Below are positions 1 through 5,924 of a stretch of DNA of 9,299 nucleotides, in pieces; the stretch's first letter is position 1; every line of letters begins with the position of its first letter. The stretch lies in assembly GCF_020829685.1 (NCBI RefSeq), contig NZ_JAIVFR010000190.1, positions 1 to 9,299 on the forward strand, written 5' to 3'. The stretch is from Nostoc sp. CHAB 5715. GTDB lineage: Bacteria > Cyanobacteriota > Cyanobacteriia > Cyanobacteriales > Nostocaceae. Under the pieces are notes generated by a model that had not been told where the DNA came from, made no database searches, and saw only the letters and a list, made by a program, of their open reading frames with translations. Position numbers and translations under genes: made by a program.

Positions 1-30
1 ATGGTCAACTGCTAGCAAGTGCCAGTTACG

Positions 31-138
31 ATGGAAAAATCAGATTGTGCTTCTACTGGTGGCTGTGGGGGAATTATGCCGCCGACTAAGTTGTTAACCA
101 TAAGTATCCCTGACTTGACGATATTAATAGCAATTTAA
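31..138 (+). CDS. Possible small ORF, 35 codons, Cys/Gly-containing
   Basis: An ATG opens a 35-codon frame closed by TAA. The product starts MEKSDCASTGGCGGI and has two cysteines in a glycine-rich stretch, followed by a hydrophobic tail (LLTISIPDLTILIAI). The frame is closed by TAG 15 nt upstream of the ATG. There is no convincing Shine-Dalgarno sequence. I do not recognise a family. It could be a real small protein, the remnant of a larger gene, or chance. It is listed because the base composition here is less AT-rich than in the following 300 bp. Confidence 0.2.
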   Translation: MEKSDCASTGGCGGIMPPTKLLTISIPDLTILIAI

Positions 139-412
139 CGGACTAAATATATTGAATTACTCCTTCTATGGGCTGAATTTACTTAAAATCTCTCCTGAGA
201 TAGAGTACCTAATTAAAATATTTTCTACCATTTAATGCATTGCAAAATCAATCATATTAGACTATTTAAAGTTGTTTTTATGTTAATTGTATTAAATATA
301 TTTAAAGTTCTGTTTGTAATATTTAATTATCAAAACAGATTGTAAATAAGATTAAAATATTCAGCTATTAGTACAGGAATTACGTGCATTTTCAATATCT
401 GCGATCGCTAAC

Positions 413-461
413 AGGACTTACGCAACTGGCACAATTGACCTCGGCGCGGCGAAGCCGCGCC
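413..461. repeat. Solo repeat end plus GC-rich hairpin
   Basis: AGGACTTACGCA at 413-424 is identical to the left terminus of the element at 721-811, and the identity extends to 16 bases (410-425 versus 718-733). It is followed by GGCGCGGC (443-450), GAA and GCCGCGCC (454-461), a perfect 8-bp stem with a 3-nt loop that stands out in the AT-rich surroundings. No T tract follows, so it does not look like a terminator. No matching inverted end occurs before 800, so this may be a degraded or composite relative of the 721 element. Confidence 0.6.
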
Positions 462-720
462 CTCGGTTGATATTCACAGGTTAGTGCTTAAAAAGCGATA
501 GTAAGCAAGGAAATTTTACAATTTTTAAAAAGGGATTTTTAATTACAACTATCACAAAGAGTAAAAATATTATTATTCTTACGTCTGTGGGAAAATAATA
601 AATATCTTTTAAGTGTTGATTAATTATTAAAGATGAAATTTACAAAACTAGATTATTGTCAATATCTACTTAGTAGCCAAATTAACTATACTATTACTAA
701 TCTAGCAGAACATTTAGAAC

Positions 721-811
721 AGGACTTACGCAAAAACTCTCTGTAATTCTTATTCCTTCGTGTCCTTCGTGCCTTCGCGGTTCGTTATTCCGTGACTCAT
801 GCGTAAGTCCT
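721..811. mobile_element. MITE-like 91-bp element with 12-bp inverted ends
   Basis: The ends AGGACTTACGCA (721-732) and TGCGTAAGTCCT (800-811) are perfect 12-bp inverted repeats. AAC flanks both sides (718-720 and 812-814), a possible 3-bp target duplication, though too short to prove one. The interior contains loose CCTTCGTG-type repeats and no ORF. The structure fits a non-autonomous miniature element needing a transposase in trans. The family was not identified. Confidence 0.65.
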
Positions 812-987
812 AACTTATACAATTTATTAGCATTACAATAGCTAAAGTTTTGATAAACTTCATGGAAGATTAATTGTAAACAAGTACTACAGTAGCGATC
901 GTACTCAGCAGAGACGCGCGTGAATACACTATTAACAGAAACACGTAAAGCAAAACTGGCGCAAGAGCGAATCGCCCAATCTACAAT

Positions 988-994
988 AGGCAGG
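988..994 (+). promoter_or_regulatory. Ribosome binding site deciding the response-regulator start
   Basis: AGGCAGG lies 7 nt (from its first AGG) before the ATG at 998 and 9 nt (from its last GG) before the ATG at 1004. The more distal GTG at 920 has no comparable purine tract, so one of the two ATGs is favoured. Confidence 0.55.
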
Positions 995-997
995 ATT

Positions 998-1717
998 ATG
1001 GTTATGGTTTCCGCTACTACTCCCAAAATTCTGATCGTCGATGACGACTTCGGTGTGCGAAATCTGATCTATCGTTTTTTAAGTCGGAAATATCAAATAG
1101 AGTCCGCAGCAGATGGTAAGACTGCCTTATCGTTGTTTGAGCAATTCAACCCGGCCTTAGTGATTCTGGATTGGAATCTGCCGGATCTTAATGGTTATAG
1201 CCTCTGCCAAGAAATGCAGAGCCGTACTAATGTTTTAGTGCTGATACTGACTAGTAGGACTGACGAGGCTGATAAAATTAAAATCTTAAGCGCAGGTGCT
1301 GATGATTTCATGACTAAACCGTTTAGTCTTGCAGAAGTTGAAGTTAGAGTGGAAGCTCTTTTGAGACGGATACGCTACATCAACCCTTCGCCAACACAAC
1401 GGATCATTTTTAAGCAGTTAGCAATTAACCCAGAGGGCCGGGAGGTAACACTTAACGATAAACCTCTTGCTTTAACAGCGCTGGAATTTAATATCTTACA
1501 TTTTTTGGCAAGTCATCCTAATCAGGCTTGGAGTCGCCCACAACTAATCCAAAAAATCTGGGGTTGCGACTACGTGGGAGATGGCCGAGTGGTTGATGTG
1601 CATATTGGTCAGCTTCGCAAGAAGATGGAAGTCGATGCCAGCATACCGGAGTTTATTAAAACTGTGCGGGGCTATGGTTACAAGTTTGAAGCGCCCGACG
1701 AAAATACTAATTCCTGA
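998..1717 (+). CDS. OmpR/PhoB-family response regulator (orphan)
   Basis: Two-component response regulator of 239 residues, a cytoplasmic phospho-dependent transcription factor. The receiver domain (about residues 8-125) shows the acidic triad D15-D16-D17, phospho-acceptor D58 in the LDWNLPD context, switch threonine T85 and conserved lysine K107 in MTKPF. A winged-helix output domain (about 138-231) carries the recognition-helix segment VVDVHIGQLRKKM (198-210) and the C-terminal wing GYGYKF (225-230). All phosphorylation residues are present, so it should be active. I chose ATG 998 because AGGCAGG precedes it. An in-frame GTG at 920 would add 26 residues with no domain role, and ATG 1004 is equally possible. 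No histidine kinase gene is adjacent, so the partner is unknown, and I cannot assign it to a named regulator such as RpaB, ManR or NblR. Confidence 0.93.
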   Translation: MVMVSATTPKILIVDDDFGVRNLIYRFLSRKYQIESAADGKTALSLFEQFNPALVILDWNLPDLNGYSLCQEMQSRTNVLVLILTSRTDEADKIKILSAGADDFMTKPFSLAEVEVRVEALLRRIRYINPSPTQRIIFKQLAINPEGREVTLNDKPLALTALEFNILHFLASHPNQAWSRPQLIQKIWGCDYVGDGRVVDVHIGQLRKKMEVDASIPEFIKTVRGYGYKFEAPDENTNS

Positions 1718-1764
1718 GCTTTCTGATTTCAGGAGTAGTTCATAAAAAGAATGACTTAGATGAG

Positions 1765-1800
1765 TCAGCATTAGTATTATTGCTGATTTAAGCAGTTTTA
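1765..1800 (+). terminator. Weak candidate terminator after the response regulator
   Basis: TCAGCA (1765-1770) pairs with TGCTGA (1781-1786) across a 10-nt loop, followed by a mixed T-rich run (TTTAAGCAGTTTTA). The stem is short and the T tract broken, so this is a weak call. It lies 47 nt after the stop codon. Confidence 0.3.
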
Positions 1801-2032
1801 CTGAGAATTAACCGTATAACTTGCGCTGATTTGGAGAAAGGCTTTATCTAGTGCCAAAATCAAAAGTGCAAATACGGCTGATTCAAAATAAATGAATCTA
1901 GCGGATTTAACCGATAGCCCACCCAATGTAAGGTAAACCATTGCGCCGTTTCTCCATCAGCGATGGGCGTGCAGATAAGCTTTCTTAGCATTTAAGTTGC
2001 ATAAAAGCAGGGCTAGAGCCGCTTACCCAAAG

Positions 2033-2150
2033 GGTTCGTTAGTCGCTCATAAGGGAAACCCCCAACTCTTGGAGACGCTTTGCGAACGCGAAGCGTTCCG
2101 AAGGAAAGGCGGTAGCCTCTCCCAATGTGAGAAGACCGCGCTAACTCACT
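2033..2150. repeat. Composite dispersed palindromic repeat
   Basis: A GC-richer island built of short palindromes. Its core at 2071-2099 is an imperfect inverted repeat: GGAGACGCTT and AAGCGTTCC enclose TGCGAACGCG. The reverse complement of this core shares the string CGTTCGC-N2-AGCGTCTC with modules at 4278-4306 and 6225-6253, so the three belong to one small dispersed repeat family. No coding capacity. Confidence 0.6.
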
Positions 2151-2324
2151 ACAAGCGAATTAACCTGGAAAAATGAATCAGGATTAGCTTATTATTCTAT
2201 CTCGCCAAATAGGCGGCTTTGGACTCTGACTTGCGTAGGCTAACAAAAACCACAGGCATCGCTCCACAAATTGTACAAGGTTACGGGGGGCAAATCACTG
2301 AAAAAAGTATACTTGGGTCTTGGC

Positions 2325-2921
2325 TCAACCTTTCAAATTAACCTTCCCCTCAAGCTTTGACCCATCTTGATGAGATAAAAATTTTTCACTACTGTGATAG
2401 CTTCTTCGCCATTTTTCCAGATGCTCTATAGATATTGATTTAGATATGACGTTCACGCCATTTCCTCGCCAAGCAACTTCTGCATCTGTTGTGAAAACTC
2501 CACATTCTAATTGATCTAGCCTCATATTCCAATATTCACTAAACCGGCCTTTCAAAGTAATAACTTGCTCAAAAACCTTGTTTCTGTGTTTATTTCTTCT
2601 TTTTCTTTCTGTAGCTCCTGTTGCTTCTGTATCAATAAACTTAGTTTCAATTAAAAACAGGCTCCCTTTAAAGGTCTGGTAGACAAAATCACACTTTCCT
2701 AAATCTGTATAATCTGAAATTGGAGATTTTTCAAATAACAGTAATTCAGCGCACGAGGGAAACAAGTCTTTAATATTCAGAAATAAATAAGCTTGCAATA
2801 AAAGTTCCTTATCATAAGGAAACAAGATAACTCCTTCAAAAAATTTTTTAATGTCCTCCTGAGTTTGGGGTTGAATGATTTTACAGTATGAAACAAATTT
2901 ATGTAGCTCGTTTACGATCAT
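2325..2921 (-). CDS. Hypothetical protein with PD-(D/E)XK nuclease-like core
   Basis: Predicted soluble protein of about 198 residues. Counting from an alternative TTG one codon upstream, the centre reads GKCDFVYQ (D79), then after a hydrophobic strand LIETKF (E93, K95). This is the D...ExK arrangement of the PD-(D/E)XK nuclease fold, and E60 in an upstream helix could be an extra acidic ligand. A basic segment (RKRRNKHRNK, 107-116) and Q120 follow, plausible for nucleic-acid contact. Fold membership is inferred from motif spacing, not from a search. I chose ATG 2921, but TTG 2924 lies at a better distance (7 nt) from GGAAGGAG. It is not next to a methylase, helicase or recognisable restriction or toxin partner, so restriction, repair or defence roles are all open. 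A possible gene remnant ends 6 nt before the ATG. Confidence 0.75.
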   Translation of the reverse strand: MIVNELHKFVSYCKIIQPQTQEDIKKFFEGVILFPYDKELLLQAYLFLNIKDLFPSCAELLLFEKSPISDYTDLGKCDFVYQTFKGSLFLIETKFIDTEATGATERKRRNKHRNKVFEQVITLKGRFSEYWNMRLDQLECGVFTTDAEVAWRGNGVNVISKSISIEHLEKWRRSYHSSEKFLSHQDGSKLEGKVNLKG

Positions 2922-2927
2922 CAAGTT

Positions 2928-3041
2928 CTAACTCCTTCCCCCGGTCGCAGCCTTATGGGTCTTAGCATCAAAAGATACCATGCCCTCAATAAAATCATCA
3001 TCCGCATAAGTAACTAAAAAAACGATTAATATTTTATATTT
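2928..3041 (-). pseudogene. Possible 3' remnant of a gene upstream of the nuclease-like ORF
   Basis: On the minus strand, 37 sense codons run from just after a TAA (3042-3044) to a TAG at 2928-2930. The distal part reads YADDDFIEGMVSFDAK and then THKAATGGRS, which looks like a protein C-terminus. There is no good start codon, and the upstream sequence is AT-rich. The Shine-Dalgarno of the next gene lies within its last codons, the layout expected of a translationally coupled partner. It may be the surviving tail of a decayed upstream gene. I do not recognise the family. Confidence 0.25.
2932..2939 (-). promoter_or_regulatory. Ribosome binding site for the nuclease-like gene
   Basis: GGAAGGAG on the minus strand is a strong Shine-Dalgarno, 10 nt from ATG 2921 and 7 nt from TTG 2924. 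It supports translation starting here but does not decide between the two codons. Confidence 0.6.
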
Positions 3042-3123
3042 TTAAGGTAATTTCCTGTTGACAGTTGAGTAAAAATGATTTACAAGCTGCTTTTTAGTAT
3101 TAGTGAACTTTTCACTTCTGGCT

Positions 3124-4140
3124 TCAGATACCAGTTAGGTATTTGATATGAGCAGGAAAACTGGCATTTTGCAAAGCTTGAACGGTTATTCTAGAATCTT
3201 GTACGCAAAATTGCCAACCCAAGCGAACAAGTTTCCGAGAATTTTCAGTTTGTATAATTCCGATCACTGGCATTTTTGCCTTTTCTTTGTCTCCTGCCTG
3301 TTCTTGCAGAATTATTTTCAAACGATGTAGTTCATCGATATTACCTGCTTGTTGGGGATTTAACTCCACCATTACCATTTGTACTGTTTCCACTGGCTCT
3401 GCATCTTCAAGAATAAATTGAGTTTGCTCGTCGCGTCGATCTACTTTTCCCCAAATAATCAATCTAGTGTCAACTTGGAGTAGGGAACTAATGCATTCAT
3501 AGGTTTTGGGAAAGACTACAGCTTCTGATTGTGTAGTGAGGTCTTCTACTGGGAAAATTTGGTTACGAGCGCCTTCAACTGTCACAGAATCCACCACTAT
3601 CCTTGCTAAATCATCGGTACTGACAATTGAGGTACGGTTTTTGCGATCGCCAATGAGCAGATACAATCCCGTTTCCCGAAATTGTTCTACTAGTGGCAGC
3701 AAGTTAGATGCTAATCCAGATGGGCGTAAAATAGTGTAATTCAAGCCACTAGCTGACAAATATCGCTCTACTGCTCGTTTGGCTTTAAATACAGGAGCAT
3801 CTTCATATCCGCGATCGGCTCCCAATACGGAAATGAAGACAAAATGCTCTACGCCATTGGCTTTCGCTTGGTCAATGAGTTCAATATTGGCGCGATAATC
3901 TAAAGATAGGGCATCGCTATCAGAACCGTGGGCGCTGATAATATACTTGACACCCCGACTAGCTTTCTGGATATCTCTTTCTTCTAGCAAGTCACCGATA
4001 AAGATTTCTGCACCCCGGTGTTCTAACTCGCTGTAGCGCGAGGTAAGGCGGACAAATGCCCGCACAGACTGTTCTCGTTGTCGTAGGAGTCGCACAACTC
4101 TGCGACCAATTCCTCCCGTTGCTCCAGTTATTAGAAACAT
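3124..4140 (-). CDS. Chimeric protein: NmrA-like oxidoreductase fused to DnaE C-terminus
   Basis: A 338-residue protein made of two unrelated parts. Residues 1 to about 198 are an atypical short-chain dehydrogenase of the NmrA/Ycf39 type. They carry the Rossmann motif TGATGGIG (5-12), FISVLGA (102-108), the FKAKRAVE segment (118-125) replacing classical YxxxK, and TILRPSG (136-142). At ARNQIFPV (191-198) the normal family continuation, roughly 120 more residues, is missing. Residues about 199-338 instead match, from memory of the family, the end of cyanobacterial DNA polymerase III alpha: EDLT and EAVVFPKTYE (199-215), LLQVDTRLIIWGKVDRRDEQ (220-239) of the OB-fold, then the final domain to its natural C-terminus. 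The OB-fold is entered partway, so its first strands are absent. No split-intein residues are present. The frame is open throughout. The ATG is preceded by a weak TTAGGT. Function of the hybrid is unknown. A recent recombination product or an assembly join must be considered. Confidence 0.88.
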   Translation of the reverse strand: MFLITGATGGIGRRVVRLLRQREQSVRAFVRLTSRYSELEHRGAEIFIGDLLEERDIQKASRGVKYIISAHGSDSDALSLDYRANIELIDQAKANGVEHFVFISVLGADRGYEDAPVFKAKRAVERYLSASGLNYTILRPSGLASNLLPLVEQFRETGLYLLIGDRKNRTSIVSTDDLARIVVDSVTVEGARNQIFPVEDLTTQSEAVVFPKTYECISSLLQVDTRLIIWGKVDRRDEQTQFILEDAEPVETVQMVMVELNPQQAGNIDELHRLKIILQEQAGDKEKAKMPVIGIIQTENSRKLVRLGWQFCVQDSRITVQALQNASFPAHIKYLTGI

Positions 4141-4185
4141 ATAAATACCTAAATTGAATAGTTACAGCGTTTATAGTTGTCAAAA

Positions 4186-4216
4186 TGCTCAATATATGAT
4201 CAAAATTCATTGAGCA
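4186..4216. promoter_or_regulatory. Possible operator: 8-bp inverted repeat upstream of the chimeric gene
   Basis: TGCTCAAT (4186-4193) and ATTGAGCA (4209-4216) form a perfect inverted repeat with a 15-nt spacer that itself holds TGATCA. It starts 46 bp upstream of the start codon at 4140, where a regulator could control minus-strand transcription. The same half-site recurs at 4429-4436. Binding is inferred only. Confidence 0.3.
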
Positions 4217-4253
4217 ATACTAGAGTGTTCCAAGAAATAAATGATCCAAAACC

Positions 4254-4360
4254 TGTCATTGCGAGCGCAACGAAGTGTAGCGTTCGCGGAGCGTCTCGTA
4301 GAGAAGCAATCGCAATATCTTGGGATTGCTTCATTCCGCTTTGCTCCATTCGCAATGACA
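4254..4360. repeat. Dispersed 107-bp repeat with nested inverted ends
   Basis: The outer ends TGTCATTGCG (4254-4263) and CGCAATGACA (4351-4360) are perfect 10-bp inverted repeats. An inner pair, GAAGCAATC (4303-4311) and GATTGCTTC (4324-4332), forms a second stem. A separate module, 4278-4306 (TAGCGTTCGCGGAGCGTCTC and on to GAGAAG), sits between the left outer arm and the inner stem. A related copy lies inverted at about 6160-6280. The element is non-coding and is probably a miniature mobile or RNA-folding repeat of the kind abundant in Nostoc genomes. Confidence 0.75.
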
Positions 4361-4481
4361 ATTGGGCACTTTTTTACTTGGAGTACTCTTAAATAGAGAT
4401 ATGAGCATATTTTTATACTTTATTACCATGCTCAATATATTTTCATGCCAACAAGTCACACCTTATTTATTTTAATACTCT

Positions 4482-4518
4482 AAAAATGATCCCCCACATC
4501 CTTGTAGATGCAGGGGAT
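4482..4518 (-). terminator. Rho-independent terminator of the SAP-like gene
   Basis: On the minus strand ATCCCC pairs with GGGGAT (4513-4518 and 4489-4494), with an inner CATC/GATG helix. The sequence then reads CATTTTT (T run at 4482-4486). It lies 19 nt beyond the stop codon at 4537. The hairpin core is nearly identical to the one after the S1 gene (6355-6382). Confidence 0.7.
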
Positions 4519-4536
4519 AGAATAATGGGATTAGTT

Positions 4537-4914
4537 TTACTGGCTCAACAAGTCAACAGCTTGTTCAAGCGACATCTTAGCCTTGTGCAAGTTCAGCAGG
4601 TTTTCCTGGTCGTATCGGTCAGGATAGCTCATTTTCCTGCCCTCTAAAGTTATCCGAATTAGTGCTGCTTGCTCATCTGTGGGTGAATTCATCTCTTCTA
4701 TAGCAGAACTGATTATCTGGATAGCGTTAAAGTTAGGGAATTTTAACCCTTTACCTTGCTTCATTTGTTGCACGGCTAAAAGTGGAAATGCCATCAGAGT
4801 TACGATGTATGAGGTTTTGTATCCTGCATTTCCAGTTGGTTTGATGCCGTATCTACGACACAAGTCGCGTAATTCTTTAATAGTCTTGATTTCAAGTTCG
4901 GAACGCGTGAACAT
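4537..4914 (-). CDS. Small hypothetical protein with SAP-like N-terminal helix-extended-loop-helix
   Basis: A 125-residue soluble protein from ATG 4914. Residues about 8-44 (LEIKTIKELRDLCRRYGIKP, then GNAGYKTSYIVTLMAF) resemble the SAP / Rho N-terminal helix-turn-helix class of nucleic-acid-binding modules. In these, a short helix, a GIKPTG-type turn and a second helix bind DNA. The rest is helical (EEMNSPTDEQAALIRITLEG; C-terminal KMSLEQAVDLLSQ) and matches no domain I recognise. The frame is open back to a TTG at 4992 (151 residues), and neither start has a clear Shine-Dalgarno. The shorter form is preferred because it begins just before the domain. It is divergent from the RHH-like gene at 5043 and is followed by a good terminator. 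A DNA- or RNA-binding role is inferred from fold resemblance only. Confidence 0.65.
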   Translation of the reverse strand: MFTRSELEIKTIKELRDLCRRYGIKPTGNAGYKTSYIVTLMAFPLLAVQQMKQGKGLKFPNFNAIQIISSAIEEMNSPTDEQAALIRITLEGRKMSYPDRYDQENLLNLHKAKMSLEQAVDLLSQ

Positions 4915-5042
4915 AAAATAGTAGTGTCCATTTTTGATATTGGATATTGGTGGTTGTACTTCCGGCAAGTTGTAGCAACCACCAAAAAACAATCTATTGT
5001 TTTGGCACCAAGTAAATCAAGTCTTGTTTATATTTCTCAATA

Positions 5043-5231
5043 ATGCCTAATCCTAAAGGGAATCCACAAAATTTACAACCAATTAAATCAAATAGAGAAG
5101 AATCATTAACAGAGAGGATTAACCTACGCATTACCAAGACTATGAAGGAAGAACTATCTACAAAGGATGATCCTCCAGAATTCTGCCGTCGTGCAATCCA
5201 GGAAGCATTAGATAAAGATAGAGAAAAGTAA
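5043..5231 (+). CDS. Small ribbon-helix-helix-like protein
   Basis: A 62-residue protein, MPNPKGNPQN at the start, of a short protein type I associate with cyanobacterial genomes. Residues 24-30 (ERINLRI) form a likely beta strand. They are followed by helix KTMKEELS (32-39), a turn DDPP, and helix EFCRRAIQEALDK (46-58). This order is that of the ribbon-helix-helix (CopG/Arc/MetJ) DNA-binding fold, in which dimers use the paired strands to read the major groove. The family includes antitoxins, plasmid copy-number regulators and ParR-type partition proteins. No toxin gene is adjacent. It is divergent from the SAP-like gene, so it could regulate both. No clear Shine-Dalgarno precedes the ATG. 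The coding sequence ends 22 bp before the decayed start of a tandem repeat array, a possible binding site. Confidence 0.7.
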   Translation: MPNPKGNPQNLQPIKSNREESLTERINLRITKTMKEELSTKDDPPEFCRRAIQEALDKDREK

Positions 5232-5315
5232 TCTCAAAGGGATAGTTGTCAAAAGCGTGTGAATTACTGCAATGAGCCAGTAATTAAGCATGTTGAAAAA
5301 GCAATATGCTTGATT

Positions 5316-5640
5316 GCTTGCGGAAAACACCGAAATGAGAAAGTAAACTGGGGTTTGAGAAAGTAAAAGCTCATTTTGCTTGCGGAAAACACCAAAATGA
5401 GAAAGCAAACACAGCTTTTGAGTAAGTCAAAGCTTATTTTGCTTGCGGAAAACACCAAAATGAGAAAGCAAACACAGCTTTTGAGAAAGTCAAAGCTCCT
5501 TTTGCTTGCGGAAAACACCAAAATGAGAAAGCAAACACAGCTTTTGAGAAAGTCAAAGCTCCTTTTGCTTGCGGAAAACACCAAAATGAGAAAGCAAACA
5601 CAGCTTTTGAGTAAGTCAAATACCATTTTGCTTATTAAAT
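5316..5640. repeat. 63-bp tandem repeat array, five units plus edges
   Basis: The landmark GCTTGCGGAAAACACC begins at 5316, 5378, 5441, 5504 and 5567, a period of 62 then 63 bp. A truncated sixth unit starts at 5630 (GCTTATTAAAT). Units 3-5 are nearly identical, unit 1 is diverged, and a decayed unit 0 can be aligned from about 5253. Most units contain AGCTTTTGA-GAAAG-TCAAAGCT, an 8-bp stem with one bulged T and a 5-nt loop. Unit differences such as GAGAAAG/GAGTAAG fall in the loop. There are no unique spacers, so it is not a CRISPR array. The frame is open on both strands but lacks a proper start or ribosome binding site, so I treat it as non-coding. Confidence 0.9.
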
Positions 5641-5674
5641 TCGACGTAACTTAAGTAATTACGTTAAGAAGATT

Positions 5675-5751
5675 TGTAGGTTGGGTTGAACCTAAGTGTT
5701 ACCCAACAAAGCCGTGAAAATGTTGGGTTTCGTTCCTCAACCCAACCTACA
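5675..5751. repeat. Nested inverted repeat, MITE-like, 77 bp
   Basis: The outer arms TGTAGGTTGGGTTGA (5675-5689) and TCAACCCAACCTACA (5737-5751) are perfect 15-bp inverted repeats. The inner arms ACCCAACA (5701-5708) and TGTTGGGT (5721-5728) form a second stem. The TGTAGGTTGGGTT end sequence is common between genes in many cyanobacteria. It could act as a bidirectional transcription stop after the array or be a miniature element. No coding capacity. Confidence 0.75.
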
Positions 5752-5924
5752 TTGGAGTTATTTTTTAAGCAAAACCTACGCAGTATTCGGCTGAGTTAGA
5801 ATCGTTGAAGAAGGATTTAAAGCAGTAAGTATAATGTGTTGGCAATTAGCTTTTGATGTGATAGCAAAACCCAGGTTGAAAATTTCGGCGTGAGCGAGTC
5901 ATAAAGTGAGATAAATTCTTGTTT

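Larger units (their letters stand above)
139..919. other. AT-rich intergenic stretch with a hairpin and a MITE-like element
   Basis: No supportable gene. From about 140 to 400 it is very AT-rich with short imperfect inverted repeats only. A HIP1 site lies at 401-408. A GC-rich hairpin and a solo copy of a repeat end follow at 413-461, then more AT-rich DNA, then the MITE-like element at 721-811. The last 100 bp form the leader of the response regulator. I found no convincing -35/-10 pair in it. Confidence 0.6.
1718..2324. other. Intergenic spacer without a gene
   Basis: No supportable ORF. It contains a weak hairpin after the response regulator (1765-1786), a low-complexity region, and a GC-richer composite of short palindromes at about 2033-2150. 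Both flanking genes point into it, so it holds two convergent 3' ends. Confidence 0.6.
4141..4536. other. Intergenic region with operator-like repeats and a dispersed repeat
   Basis: No gene. It contains the possible operator at 4186-4216 upstream of the chimeric gene, the dispersed repeat at 4254-4360, a 13-bp direct repeat ATGCTCAATATAT at 4185-4197 and 4428-4440, and the terminator of the next gene at 4482-4518. Confidence 0.6.

Noticed and set aside
860..895. NtcA-type site near TTGTAAACAAGTACTACA upstream of the response regulator
   Set aside because: NtcA sites need GTA-N8-TAC. The spacings here are N6 and N9, and no -10 box follows at the right distance.
697..1026. 109-codon minus-strand frame
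   Set aside because: It runs antisense through the MITE-like element and into the response regulator. No protein-like composition or ribosome binding site.
920..1717. Longer response regulator starting at GTG 920
   Set aside because: The extra 26 residues carry no domain feature and there is no ribosome binding site at 920. AGGCAGG precedes the ATGs at 998 and 1004.
5316..5640. CRISPR array
   Set aside because: Units are contiguous with no unique spacers, 63 bp is too long for a repeat, and there are no cas genes.
5264..5654. Long open frames on both strands through the tandem array (21-residue repeats MRKQTQLLRKSKLLLLAENTK on plus and a Cys/Phe-rich repeat on minus)
   Set aside because: The 63-bp period keeps every stop-free frame open automatically. 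There is no ribosome binding site or good start, and the edges decay without regard to frame. Treated as non-coding repeat.
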